Shown: positions 33,832 to 42,312, counted from the first letter of the stretch. The stretch is DNA of 64,000 bases from Flavobacterium sp. Root186 (GCF_001428525.1 NZ_LMHW01000013.1:591132-655131), one strand, 5' to 3'. Numbers and translations are program-made. Notes: a model not told the origin generated them from the sequence alone.

Positions 33832-33843
33832 GTAATCGATTAC
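33832..33843. promoter_or_regulatory. palindromic operator candidate upstream of the pectate lyase gene
   Basis: GTAATCGATTAC is a perfect 12-base palindrome with a central CG, a pattern typical of LacI-family operators. It lies 160 bases before the pectate lyase start and 67 bases before the Crp gene start, so it could serve either. Confidence 0.45.
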
Positions 33844-34002
33844 GTAAAAGTACACTATTTATACATTTTTGTAAATTAACAACTGTTAAAAAAACGAATT
33901 TGATAGAAATTTTTACAAAAGTTTGAACTTGTTCAACTTTTTTCCTGCAAATTATAATCAGATTTGTGCTGTTAAACTTTTATAAATAACCAAACTTAAA
34001 TT

Positions 34003-35112
34003 ATGAAATTACAATCAACACTCTCAATGTTTTTACTAACATTGACTCTCGGTTTTACGGCATGTAATACTGAAGAAATTGCTTCACCAAATACAGAAGC
34101 AAGTATTGAAACAACAGTTCAGCCGGCTGCGACGAATGTAACAGCAAAAATTGGAAACTGTTCTGAAGTTCCGGGCTGGGCTTCTCAAAACGGAAGCACA
34201 ACAGGCGGCGGTTCTTCGGCTGAAACTACTGTTACAACTTACGCTCAATTAAAATCGGCTATTGAAAACACCTCTGTAAAAGTGATCAAAGTTTCCGGCA
34301 CTATTACAGTTACAACACGATTATCATTTCAGGATCAGACTGGTAAAACCATTTATGGGACAAGCGGTGCAAAACTAGTTTCGACTAATCAGACTAAAGA
34401 TGCTTCCGGTATTATCAACATTAAAAGATGTAAAAATTTAATCATCCGAAATCTAATTTTCGAAGGCCCCGGAGCTTACGATACTGATGGCTGGGACAAT
34501 GCAATTTTGGACGAATGTACCAATGTTTGGGTGGATCACTGCGAATTTAGAGATGGTGTTGACGGAAACTTCGACATCAAAAACAAATCCGATTACATTT
34601 CGGTTACGTATTCTAAATTCCATTACCTAAAACCACCAAAAGCTGGAGGTTCCGGAGGATCTGACGATCACAGGTATTCAAACTTAATTGGTTCAAGCGA
34701 TGGTGCTACCGCAGATCGCGGCAAATTGAGAATCACTTTTGCAAGATGCTGGTGGGCGCCTGGATGTAAAGAAAGAATGCCGAGAGTTCGTTTTGGAAAA
34801 GTTCATTTGGTAAACAGCTTCTTTAATAGTACGGTAAGCAATAAATGTATTGCAGCAGGTTTTGAAGCTGATCTTCGTGTAGAAAGCAACGTTTTTGAAG
34901 GTGTAAAAACGCCTATCGATTTAATGAGTGGTTATACGGCTGTTACGGCAACTGATAACGTTTTTACTAATACAACCGGAAATCAAGTCGGAAGCGGTAC
35001 TGCTTTTACTCCGCCATATTCTATTGCAAAACTTAATAAAACTGCTGTTAAAGCTGATATTTCGGCTAATGCCGGAGCAACTTTAGGCGGTAATATCTGC
35101 GGATCGTTTTAA
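34003..35112 (+). CDS. pectate lyase, PL1 family
   Basis: The lipoprotein-type signal peptide ends at Cys21 (LTLGFTAC). From about residue 60 it forms a right-handed beta-helix of the Amb-allergen/pectate lyase family: NLIIRNLIFEGPG, NVWVDHCEFRDGVDGNFDIKNKSDYISVTYSKFH, and SDDHRYSNLIGSSDG. The calcium-binding and catalytic regions (VDH, RMPRVRFGKVHL) are present. It would cleave pectin or polygalacturonate in the periplasm or at the surface. No TonB receptor or SusCD pair is adjacent, so it is a lone carbohydrate-degrading gene. Confidence 0.93.
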   Translation: MKLQSTLSMFLLTLTLGFTACNTEEIASPNTEASIETTVQPAATNVTAKIGNCSEVPGWASQNGSTTGGGSSAETTVTTYAQLKSAIENTSVKVIKVSGTITVTTRLSFQDQTGKTIYGTSGAKLVSTNQTKDASGIINIKRCKNLIIRNLIFEGPGAYDTDGWDNAILDECTNVWVDHCEFRDGVDGNFDIKNKSDYISVTYSKFHYLKPPKAGGSGGSDDHRYSNLIGSSDGATADRGKLRITFARCWWAPGCKERMPRVRFGKVHLVNSFFNSTVSNKCIAAGFEADLRVESNVFEGVKTPIDLMSGYTAVTATDNVFTNTTGNQVGSGTAFTPPYSIAKLNKTAVKADISANAGATLGGNICGSF

Positions 35113-35143
35113 AAATATGAGTTAGTTTAGTTTTTATTTTTTA

Positions 35144-35209
35144 AACCATATAAGTGATATAAGGTATTTAAGTTTTAGTCTTAAATTATATTATATTGTT
35201 TATATGGTT
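35144..35209 (+). repeat. hairpin after the pectate lyase gene
   Basis: AACCATATAAGTGATATAAG and its complement (right arm 35180-35209) form a long stem with a seven-base loop. A T-rich stretch follows, so it can serve as terminator. Confidence 0.7.
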
Positions 35210-35256
35210 TTGCTTTTTTTGTTTGCCATGAAGGCACGAAGACGCTAAGTTTTTTT

Positions 35257-35326
35257 AATCTCGCAAAGTCGCAGAGGCACAAAGTTTTTCTTATATTTCT
35301 TTGCGTCTTCGCGACTTTGCGAGATT
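35257..35326. repeat. inverted repeat, ctcgcaaag family
   Basis: AATCTCGCAAAGTCGC pairs with GCGACTTTGCGAGATT at the other end. It lies between two 30-base direct repeats (35180-35209 and 35340-35369). Confidence 0.85.
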
Positions 35327-35339
35327 TTTTAAGCCAAAC

Positions 35340-35369
35340 CTTAAATTATCTTATATAACTTATATGGTT
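35340..35369 (+). repeat. second copy of the hairpin right arm
   Basis: It matches 35180-35209 in 26 of 30 bases. The two copies flank the ctcgcaaag repeat, so the repeat appears inserted beside a duplicated arm. Confidence 0.7.
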
Positions 35370-35377
35370 CAAAATAG

Positions 35378-35761
35378 TTACAACACGAGCTCTTCAAACA
35401 AACGATTAATTGTTTTCTCCAAATCCTGACATAAACCCGGATGAGGTCTTGAAGTTTGGATTGCAGAACTTCTAATTGCCGTTAACCAGCGAAAACGCTC
35501 CGGAATATCAAATCCAGCAATTGGACCGCCGTCTTTATCTCCATCGGCTATTTTTTGAAATGAAATTAAATTTTTATACAATTGTTCCGTGTCAAAATCT
35601 GGAGAGAAAGAATGAACTTTATGATTTGTAAAATAAAATTTCATTTTTATAAATTTGGCTTTTTTGCAAAACAAAATGATTCCGATATTCAGGAATTCTT
35701 CGCGTTCTACCCTTGGCACAACACGAATCACAGCATATTCGTATAAGTGATTATCTTGCAT
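35378..35761 (-). CDS. DUF3037 protein
   Basis: The 127-residue protein shows the DUF3037 start YEYAVIRVVPRVEREEFLNIGIILFC and ends in PHPGLCQDLEKTINRLFEELV. The family is of unknown function and commonly accompanies a HipA-like kinase, as here. It overlaps the end of the upstream kinase gene by 11 bases, indicating translational coupling. Confidence 0.88.
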   Translation of the reverse strand: MQDNHLYEYAVIRVVPRVEREEFLNIGIILFCKKAKFIKMKFYFTNHKVHSFSPDFDTEQLYKNLISFQKIADGDKDGGPIAGFDIPERFRWLTAIRSSAIQTSRPHPGLCQDLEKTINRLFEELVL

Positions 35762-36533
35762 TTTGAGCCTGATTTACAAAGATTTCAGAATTATTTAATC
35801 TGGTTTGCAAAAACTGTAAATATACATTTCGTAAACCTTCCGGCGTTTCATCTGCATCTTCCCATTGCAGCCAGTCTAACGGAATTGTATTTACAATTTC
35901 TTCTAAAATTTCCGGCATTAAAATCGCTTTAAATTCGGCATCGACTTCTTTTAAAAGTGAAGCTTGCGGCAGTAAAACGTGATCCTTAATCAACGCAAAC
36001 GGACTTTTGGCATGCTGTTCCCAATTATTCCAGGAATGATGAAAATATAAACACGCTCCATGATCAATCAGCCATAATTCTTTATGCCAGATCAGCATAT
36101 TTGTATTTTTGAAAGTTCTGTCAACATTTGTAATATAAGCATCCAGCCAAACAATCTGCGAAGCTAATTTTGCATCGACAGTAGTTACAACGGGATCAAA
36201 AGTTATGGCACCAGATAAAAAATGAAGTGCCAGATTCAATCCCTGACTTCCCTGCAGTAAATCCTGAATTTCTTCATCGGCTTCGGTTCTTCCAAAGGCT
36301 TCGTCGAGATTCGCGAAAACTAATTCTGGTAATTGCAGTTTTAAAGCTTTTGCTATTTGTCCGCCAACTAATTCGGCTATAAGGGCTTTTACGCCGTGTC
36401 CGGCACCTCTAAATTTTAATACGTATTTAAAATCGTCATCGGCTTCTGCCAAAGCGGGTAAAGAACCGCCTTCGCGCAGCGGCGTTATATAACGCATGAC
36501 GTTTACCGTTCTGAGATCGAAGTTGTTTTTCAT
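35751..36533 (-). CDS. HipA-like kinase
   Basis: The 260-residue protein belongs to the HipA-related kinase group. FKYVLKFRGAGHG is the glycine-rich loop with a likely ATP-binding lysine (about residue 36), WLDAYITNVDRTFKNTNML holds the catalytic aspartate, and LWLIDHGACL corresponds to the metal-binding DFG-type motif. It is much shorter than E. coli HipA and lacks the HipB partner. It is paired with a DUF3037 gene instead. The target is unknown. Confidence 0.82.
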   Translation of the reverse strand: MKNNFDLRTVNVMRYITPLREGGSLPALAEADDDFKYVLKFRGAGHGVKALIAELVGGQIAKALKLQLPELVFANLDEAFGRTEADEEIQDLLQGSQGLNLALHFLSGAITFDPVVTTVDAKLASQIVWLDAYITNVDRTFKNTNMLIWHKELWLIDHGACLYFHHSWNNWEQHAKSPFALIKDHVLLPQASLLKEVDAEFKAILMPEILEEIVNTIPLDWLQWEDADETPEGLRNVYLQFLQTRLNNSEIFVNQAQNAR

Positions 36534-36551
36534 AGATACAAACTTAGTAAT

Positions 36552-36724
36552 TTAACCGCAAAGAGCGCAAAGGTTTACGCAAGGTTCGCAGAGTTTTTTA
36601 ATCTCGCAAAGGCGCAGAGTCGCAAATATAAAACTTTGCGACTCTGCGCCTTTGCGAGCAAATTCTGTATTAACATAAAAAATCCTTGCGCCCTTTACGT
36701 AAACCTTTGCGCTCTTTGCGGTTA
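36552..36724. repeat. nested two-level inverted repeat
   Basis: The outer arms (36552-36584 and 36684-36724) are of the ccgcaaag family (TAACCGCAAAGAGCGCAAAG). The inner arms (36599-36625 and 36634-36658) are of the ctcgcaaag family. The right outer arm includes the stop codon of the neighbouring hydrate dehydratase gene. Confidence 0.9.
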
Positions 36725-37567
36725 AGCCAAACTCAAAAACGCTTTCCCTAAATTCTTAATTATATCTGAGGCTATAAAAGATTCGTAACCAGTTTTTCGC
36801 AAAGCAATATCTGCAGTTAATCCGTGGAGATAGACTCCGAATTTTGAAGCATATTTTGGTTCATAGCCTTGTGCTAGAAGACTTATGAGGATTCCTGTTA
36901 AGGTATCGCCGCTTCCTGCTGTTGCTAAAGCTGCGTTTCCGGTTGTATTTTCATAGATCGAATTTCTGTTTATAATGAATGTTGGTGCGCCTTTCATGAC
37001 CACAATAACTTTATATTTTTCTGAAAAGGCAATTGTTTTTTGAAACTTTTCAGATTCTGAACTCCATTTTCCGATCAAGCGTTCTAATTCTTTTGGATGA
37101 GGTGTCAAAATAGTATCTTCAGGAACCATTTCCAGCCAGGATAAATTTTCGGAAATAATGTTTAGAGCATCAGCATCAATAACCAAAGGTGCTTTATTTA
37201 CTCTTAAAAACTCAAATAAAGCTTTTTGTGTTCCAAGTTCCTTTCCTATTCCGGGTCCAATTCCAACTGCCTGCGGAATCAATGGCAAATGAATATTAGT
37301 AATGAAATTGGTGTTTTCATCGGTAACGGTCATCACTTCGGGAATTGAGATTTGAAGGATCTGATAACCACATTTTGGTATAAAAGTCGTTACGAGTCCG
37401 CAGCCGGATTTTAAACATGATTTTGAAGCTAGAACAGCTGCACCAATTTTGCCATAACTTCCGGCGATAATCACAGCGTGCCCCTGAATTCCTTTATGTG
37501 TATGAGGATTTACGGGTTTGTATATTTTTAAGATTTCTTCTTTTGTGATTAAATATGGAGATTTCAT
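36722..37567 (-). CDS. nnrD: ADP-dependent NAD(P)H-hydrate dehydratase
   Basis: The 281-residue protein repairs damaged NAD(P)H hydrate using ADP or ATP. It is of the ribokinase-like fold, with HKGIQGHAVIIAGSYGKIGAAVLAS near the N-terminus, IDADALNIISENLSWL in the middle, and NAALATAGSGDTLTGILISLLAQG near residue 220, which contains the catalytic aspartate. No NnrE epimerase domain is attached. It is monocistronic on the minus strand. Confidence 0.92.
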   Translation of the reverse strand: MKSPYLITKEEILKIYKPVNPHTHKGIQGHAVIIAGSYGKIGAAVLASKSCLKSGCGLVTTFIPKCGYQILQISIPEVMTVTDENTNFITNIHLPLIPQAVGIGPGIGKELGTQKALFEFLRVNKAPLVIDADALNIISENLSWLEMVPEDTILTPHPKELERLIGKWSSESEKFQKTIAFSEKYKVIVVMKGAPTFIINRNSIYENTTGNAALATAGSGDTLTGILISLLAQGYEPKYASKFGVYLHGLTADIALRKTGYESFIASDIIKNLGKAFLSLA

Positions 37568-37639
37568 CTGGCATTTTTTATATATTAAAGTTACATAAAA
37601 AATCGAAAGCCTAAATGTTTATTGTTTACCTTAAGTCTT

Positions 37640-37725
37640 AGCCCTGATAGAAGCGGCATCCTTTTGCTTTTTTCTTTAAAAAGCAAAAGATATAGCGGAT
37701 AGCAGGAAATAGCTCCTAATCATTG
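37640..37725. repeat. imperfect inverted repeat with GATAGAAGCGGCATCC
   Basis: CCTGATAGAAGCGGCATCC... with a TTTTGCTTTTT core pairs with the later AAAAAGCAAAAGATATAGCGGATAGCAGG. It lies between nnrD and gcvT. Similar elements are widespread in Flavobacterium as far as I recall, but I cannot verify this here. Confidence 0.65.
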
Positions 37726-37768
37726 CGAAATTTATAATTTAGACTACTAAAATTTGATATTTTTTGAA

Positions 37769-37776
37769 TAAATTTG
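37769..37776 (+). promoter_or_regulatory. -7 promoter element of gcvT
   Basis: TAAATTTG fits TAnnTTTG and lies 25 bases before the start codon; no well-placed TTG was found. Confidence 0.5.
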
Positions 37777-37801
37777 CGACTCAATTTTATAAAACAACAC
37801 A

Positions 37802-38884
37802 ATGAAAAATACTGCGCTTACGCACATACATGAGAGTTTGGGAGCGAAAATGCTGCCTTTTGCGGGTTACAACATGCCTATTACATATGAAGGTGTAAAT
37901 GCTGAACATGAAACAGTTCGTAATAGTGTGGGCGTTTTTGACGTTTCGCATATGGGAGAATTTTTGCTAACGGGGCCAAATGCTTTGTCTTTGATTCAAA
38001 AAGTGACTTCAAATGATGCTTCGGCTTTGACTATTGGAAGAGCGCAATATTCTTGTCTTCCAAATAATGAAGGCGGAATTGTAGACGATTTGATTGTTTA
38101 TAAAATGAAAGAAGAAGAGTATTTACTTGTTGTAAATGCTTCGAATATTGAAAAAGACTGGAGCTGGATTTCATCGTACAATGATTTGGGAGTTGAGATG
38201 AAAAACCTTTCTGATGATTATTCATTATTGGCAATTCAGGGACCAAAAGCGGTTGAGGCTATGCAGGCTTTATCTTCTATAGATTTATCTGCAATTGCCT
38301 ATTACCATTTTGAAGTAGCAGATTTTGCTGGTTTTAATGATGTAATTATTTCTGCAACGGGTTATACTGGTTCGGGAGGATTCGAAATTTACTGCAAAAA
38401 TGCTGATGCTGAAGCTATTTGGAACAAAGTTTTTGAAGCTGGTGCAGCTTTCGGAATTAAACCAATTGGTCTTGCAGCGCGCGATACTTTACGTCTTGAA
38501 ATGGGATTCTGCCTTTACGGAAATGATATTAATGACACGACCTCTCCACTTGAAGCCGGTTTAGGATGGATTACTAAATTCACAAAGGATTTTACCAATT
38601 CTGAAGCTCTTAAAAAACAAAAAGAAGCGGGTGTTACCAAAAAATTAGTTGCTTTTGAAATGCAGGAGCGCGCAGTACCAAGACACGATTATGAAATTGT
38701 TGATGCTTCGGGCGAAGTAATTGGAATCGTAACTTCTGGAACTATGTCTCCTTCTATGAATAAGGGAATTGGTTTAGGATACGTAACTGTAGCAAATAGT
38801 GCTGTTGACAGTGATGTTTTTATTAGAATTAGAAAAAATGATGTTCTTGCTAAAGTGGTAAAATTGCCTTTTTACAAGAAATAA
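37802..38884 (+). CDS. gcvT: glycine cleavage system T protein (aminomethyltransferase)
   Basis: GcvT transfers the methylene group of glycine to tetrahydrofolate within the glycine cleavage complex. The N-terminus LTHIHESLGAKMLPFAGYNMPITYEG and the motif VSHMGEFLLTGP are typical. The folate-binding region contains GYTGSGGFEIY, and the C-terminus has IVTSGTMSPSMNKGIGLGYV. At 360 residues it is full length. No gcvH or gcvP is adjacent, so the complex genes are dispersed. Confidence 0.97.
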   Translation: MKNTALTHIHESLGAKMLPFAGYNMPITYEGVNAEHETVRNSVGVFDVSHMGEFLLTGPNALSLIQKVTSNDASALTIGRAQYSCLPNNEGGIVDDLIVYKMKEEEYLLVVNASNIEKDWSWISSYNDLGVEMKNLSDDYSLLAIQGPKAVEAMQALSSIDLSAIAYYHFEVADFAGFNDVIISATGYTGSGGFEIYCKNADAEAIWNKVFEAGAAFGIKPIGLAARDTLRLEMGFCLYGNDINDTTSPLEAGLGWITKFTKDFTNSEALKKQKEAGVTKKLVAFEMQERAVPRHDYEIVDASGEVIGIVTSGTMSPSMNKGIGLGYVTVANSAVDSDVFIRIRKNDVLAKVVKLPFYKK

Positions 38885-38907
38885 TTAAAGTTATAAATAT
38901 TGTAAGA

Positions 38908-38938
38908 TGCATTACTGTAGTGGTAATGCATTTTTTTT
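38908..38938 (+). terminator. terminator of gcvT
   Basis: TGCATTACTG... and GGTAATGCA form the stem; eight T follow. Confidence 0.85.
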
Positions 38939-39090
38939 GCCGCAGATTAAATAATTGTAGGGAGTAATCCTTTAAAATCATTTAATCTGCGGTATTTATT
39001 TATTATTTATATGTAAGATTTTTTAGAAAAAATGTAAACTGTTTTAGAAAAATTAGCGTAACTTTAATATAGAATGTTGAGATTTCACCT

Positions 39091-41121
39091 ATGAACAAAT
39101 TTTTGCCGTTATTTTTACTGATTACCTCTTTCCTATTTAGTCAAAATAGCGCCGAGACATGCCAAATTCTCAACAAAATAAATACCGTTGTTCAAACGGA
39201 ACATTTACATCCAAAACCTGTTGATGACAGCTTATCTGTTTTTGTTTTTGATAACCTTATAAATGAATTAGATCCTTCCCGTAATATCTTCTTTAAGAGT
39301 GAATACGATCAATTGGCGGCAGAATATCGTTTAAATTTAGACGATTTAATTTTAAGTAACGATTGTACTTTTTTAACTGATATTACCGCAAAATATATTA
39401 ACGGATTGATAAGAACTAAAGAAGTTCTTGAAAAAATTCAGGCAACTGCATTTGATTATACAAAGAAAGATACCATTAGATTCTACAAAAAATCATTTCC
39501 TTTTTATTTAAAGAAAGAAGATTTAGAGAAAGTATGGCGCAAAAAACTGCGTTATCAAATTCTGGATGATATTGCTGAAACCAGTGACAATCTGGATTCT
39601 ATTAAAGCTAATTTTGCTTCTATCGAAGCTAAATCCAGAAAATTGATTCTTTCAAATGAAATTTGTCGCATCAGTACGCTTTTAGAAACTAAAACAAAAC
39701 AGGACGAGAATCTTTATAATTTCTTTTGTACTTATTTTGATCCGCATACTGCTTATTTTAGCGACGATTCTAAATCGAGTTTTGTTGCTTCATTATCAAA
39801 AGAACATTTATCACTGGGAATGACAGTGAATCTTAATGAAAAAAATGAAATTATTGTTCACGAAATAGATCCAAATGGTCCGGCGTTTCAAACAGGACAG
39901 ATTAAAAAAGGCGATCAGATAATTTCTGTTTCAAACCATAAAGAAACACTTCAGGTTTCCTGCGCTTCGTTAGAGTCTATATCCACAATGATTTTATCTG
40001 AAGCCAATAGAAGTCTCACGCTTACGCTGAAAAGAAACTCTGGCAAAAATTTTGACGTTTACATCGAAAAACAAGTAATGAAAGACGAAGAAAATTCGGT
40101 TTTCAGTTTCATTATTGGGAAGGAAAGTAAAATTGGCTATATAAAAATTCCTAGTTTCTATGCTGATTTAGATGGAAACAGTCGAAAAGGATGTGCCGAT
40201 GATGTGGCCAGAGAAGTTATTAAACTTGAAAGAGATAATATCAAAGGCTTAGTGATTGACTTGATTGACAATGGCGGCGGTTCGATGGAAGAAGCGATAA
40301 AACTGGCTGGAATGTTTGTTGATTATGGCCCAATTTCGGTTGTTATTGATCATACAAAAGAGAAATCTGTTATTAATGATCCTTATAAAGGCATGATTTA
40401 CAGAGGCCCAATTGTAGTTTTAGTGAATAGCAATACAGCTTCTGCAAGTGAATTTTTCTCTTCGATTATGCAGGATTACAATCGCGCGCTTTTATTAGGA
40501 AGCAATACGCTTGGAAAAGCTACTATGCAGACTATTCTTTCGCTTGACGAAAATAAAAATACTGATTTCCTTAAAATTACAATCAATAAATTCTACAGAG
40601 TTACAGGAAAAAGCCATCAATATATAGGTGTGACACCAGATGTTGTTCTTCCTGAATTTTATGAAGATGTTTATCAAAAAGAAAGTGATTTTCCTACTGC
40701 TATGAAAAATGACAGTATTGAACCTTTCTTAAAATTCAGGCCGTATGTAAAACGCGCTTTAATTGATAAATTGGCCAAAAACAGTTCTTTGAGATTGGCT
40801 GATAATTTTTATTTTAATGATATTAAAAAGATCAATCTAAAAATATATCAATTGGTCAATACGCCAAAAGCAGAAATTCCGATGACTTTGGATGCGATTT
40901 TTAAACAAAAGAAAATCGTAAATTCTCTTTGGACAGAAATTAATACTTTTAATGACGAAAATAATCCGCTGGATGTTTACAACTCTTCTGTAAATCAGTT
41001 TTTATTAGGTGCTTATCCTAATGATAAAACGATTAATCAATACCAAATGGATAATTTAAAAACAAATCCATACCTGAACGAAGCGGTCAACATTATCAAT
41101 GACTTCAATTTTTCGAAATAG
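39091..41121 (+). CDS. S41-family C-terminal processing peptidase
   Basis: The 676-residue secreted protease starts with a signal peptide (MNKFLPLFLLITSFLFSQ). A helical N-terminal region is followed by a PDZ domain (about residues 240-320, LSLGMTVNLNEKNEIIVHEIDPNGPAFQTGQIKKGDQII). The catalytic part has IKGLVIDLIDNGGGSMEEA, the nucleophile Ser453 in NTASASEFFSS, and the general base Lys476 in LGKATMQ. It resembles Tsp/Prc but the family has many homologues in this phylum. It degrades or trims proteins in the periplasm. It is monocistronic. Confidence 0.93.
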   Translation: MNKFLPLFLLITSFLFSQNSAETCQILNKINTVVQTEHLHPKPVDDSLSVFVFDNLINELDPSRNIFFKSEYDQLAAEYRLNLDDLILSNDCTFLTDITAKYINGLIRTKEVLEKIQATAFDYTKKDTIRFYKKSFPFYLKKEDLEKVWRKKLRYQILDDIAETSDNLDSIKANFASIEAKSRKLILSNEICRISTLLETKTKQDENLYNFFCTYFDPHTAYFSDDSKSSFVASLSKEHLSLGMTVNLNEKNEIIVHEIDPNGPAFQTGQIKKGDQIISVSNHKETLQVSCASLESISTMILSEANRSLTLTLKRNSGKNFDVYIEKQVMKDEENSVFSFIIGKESKIGYIKIPSFYADLDGNSRKGCADDVAREVIKLERDNIKGLVIDLIDNGGGSMEEAIKLAGMFVDYGPISVVIDHTKEKSVINDPYKGMIYRGPIVVLVNSNTASASEFFSSIMQDYNRALLLGSNTLGKATMQTILSLDENKNTDFLKITINKFYRVTGKSHQYIGVTPDVVLPEFYEDVYQKESDFPTAMKNDSIEPFLKFRPYVKRALIDKLAKNSSLRLADNFYFNDIKKINLKIYQLVNTPKAEIPMTLDAIFKQKKIVNSLWTEINTFNDENNPLDVYNSSVNQFLLGAYPNDKTINQYQMDNLKTNPYLNEAVNIINDFNFSK

Positions 41122-41128
41122 ATTTTTG

Positions 41129-41207
41129 TTTCATGTTTCAAGTTGACTCAGCTTTGCGAACTCTGCGTAAAACTTTGCGCACTTTGCGGTTAACTTGAAA
41201 CATGAAA
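41129..41207. repeat. inverted repeat enclosing a half ccgcaaag unit
   Basis: GTTTCATGTTTCAAGTT and AACTTGAAACATGAAA are the arms. Between them lies a one-sided CTTTGCGCACTTTGCGGTTAA unit, which matches half of the 36552-36724 element. Confidence 0.7.
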
Positions 41208-41250
41208 TTTAAAACTTGAAACAAAATAAAAAAAAACTTAAATTTTGATT

Positions 41251-41281
41251 TTGGATAAATAAGGAATAACCTTTATTTTTG
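41251..41281 (+). promoter_or_regulatory. promoter of the YebC gene
   Basis: TTG at 41251-41253 is followed after 20 bases by TATTTTTG (41274-41281), a full match to the Flavobacterium -33/-7 pattern. Confidence 0.7.
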
Positions 41282-41304
41282 CATCACAAAACTAAAAATT
41301 AGAA

Positions 41305-42018
41305 ATGGGAAGAGCGTTCGAATTTAGAAAAGGAAGAAAAATGAAACGTTGGTCTGCAATGGCCAAAACTTTTACCAGAATTGGTAAAGACATCGTTATG
41401 GCTGTTAAAGAAGGCGGTCCTAACCCTGACGCCAATTCTAGATTAAGAGCTGTTATACAAAACGCAAAAGCGGCCAACATGCCAAAAGATAATGTTGAGC
41501 GCGCGATTAAAAATGCTAGTAATAAGGATACTGCCAACTATAAAGAAATTTTATTTGAAGGATATGCTCCTCACGGAATTGCGATTTTGATTGAAACTGC
41601 ATCAGATAATAACAATAGAACGGTAGCAAACATTCGCAGTTATTTCAATAAATGTAACGGCACAATGGGAACTCAGGGTTCTGTTGAATTTATGTTTGAT
41701 CATACTTGTAATTTCAGAATTGCAAATAATGGCCTTGACGCTGAGGAATTAGAACTGGAATTAATTGATTTTGGTGCTGAGGAAGTTTTTGAAGACGAAG
41801 ACGGAATCTTGATCTATGCTCCTTTTGGAAGTTTTGGTGCTTTACAAAAAGAATTAGAAAACAGAGGTTTAGAAATTTTATCTTCTGGTTTTGAGCGTAT
41901 TCCTCAAATTACAAAAGAATTAACCGAAGCTCAAATCGCTGATGTTGAAAAGCTAATCGAAAAAATTGAAGAAGATGATGACGTAATGAACGTTTATCAT
42001 ACTATGAAAGAGGAATAA
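41305..42018 (+). CDS. YebC/PmpR-family regulator
   Basis: The 237-residue protein has the family N-terminus MGRAFEFRKGRKMKRWSAMAKTFTRIGKDI and the downstream motifs ANMPKDNVERAIK and EGYAPHGIAILIETASDNNNRTVANIRS. YebC proteins act as transcription or translation factors; one subgroup aids ribosomes at proline stretches. The gene has a good promoter and a terminator. Confidence 0.95.
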   Translation: MGRAFEFRKGRKMKRWSAMAKTFTRIGKDIVMAVKEGGPNPDANSRLRAVIQNAKAANMPKDNVERAIKNASNKDTANYKEILFEGYAPHGIAILIETASDNNNRTVANIRSYFNKCNGTMGTQGSVEFMFDHTCNFRIANNGLDAEELELELIDFGAEEVFEDEDGILIYAPFGSFGALQKELENRGLEILSSGFERIPQITKELTEAQIADVEKLIEKIEEDDDVMNVYHTMKEE

Positions 42019-42040
42019 TATTCTTCTCTTTATAAAATTT

Positions 42041-42070
42041 AAAAGCTCTGAATTTTTCAGGGCTTTTTTG
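42041..42070 (+). terminator. terminator of the YebC gene
   Basis: AAAAGCTCTGAA and TTCAGGGCTTTT form the stem with one mismatch; a T-run follows. Confidence 0.85.
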
Positions 42071-42127
42071 TTTTGTTAAAATTCATACAGAAGAAAGTAA
42101 AATATTATAAAAAGCAAAATAAACTAT

Positions 42128-42135
42128 TATATTTG
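42128..42135 (+). promoter_or_regulatory. -7 promoter element of the small membrane peptide
   Basis: TATATTTG matches TAnnTTTG, 38 bases before the peptide ATG. Confidence 0.55.
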
Positions 42136-42173
42136 TCGCAATCAGATCATAATTCCTTTAAACAAAAACAAAT

Positions 42174-42251
42174 ATGCAAACATCAAAATACACAAGATTT
42201 GCCGTAATTATTCTGGTAATCTTATTTGTAGTGCTTAGTGTAATAAGCTGA
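42174..42251 (+). CDS. 25-residue membrane peptide
   Basis: The frame codes for a basic N-terminus (MQTSKYTRF) followed by a single hydrophobic helix (AVIILVILFVVLSVIS) and a stop. It has its own -7 element and a strong terminator immediately downstream, so it forms a complete small transcription unit. Such single-span peptides include type I toxins and small regulators of membrane proteins; the role is unknown. No antisense RNA can be called from the sequence alone. Confidence 0.6.
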   Translation: MQTSKYTRFAVIILVILFVVLSVIS

Positions 42252-42260
42252 TAAAAAACG

Positions 42261-42294
42261 AAAAGCCTTCTGAAATTCAGAAGGCTTTCTTTTT
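42261..42294. terminator. bidirectional terminator between the small peptide and LamG gene 1
   Basis: AAAGCCTTCTGAA and TTCAGAAGGCTTT are perfect arms, with A-run left and T-run right. Confidence 0.92.
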
Positions 42295-42312
42295 ATGAGA
42301 AAATATAAAAAA

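Noticed and set aside
5288..36724. Repeated short units as a possible CRISPR array
   Set aside because: The repeats are inverted, not regularly spaced direct repeats with unique spacers, and no cas gene is present.
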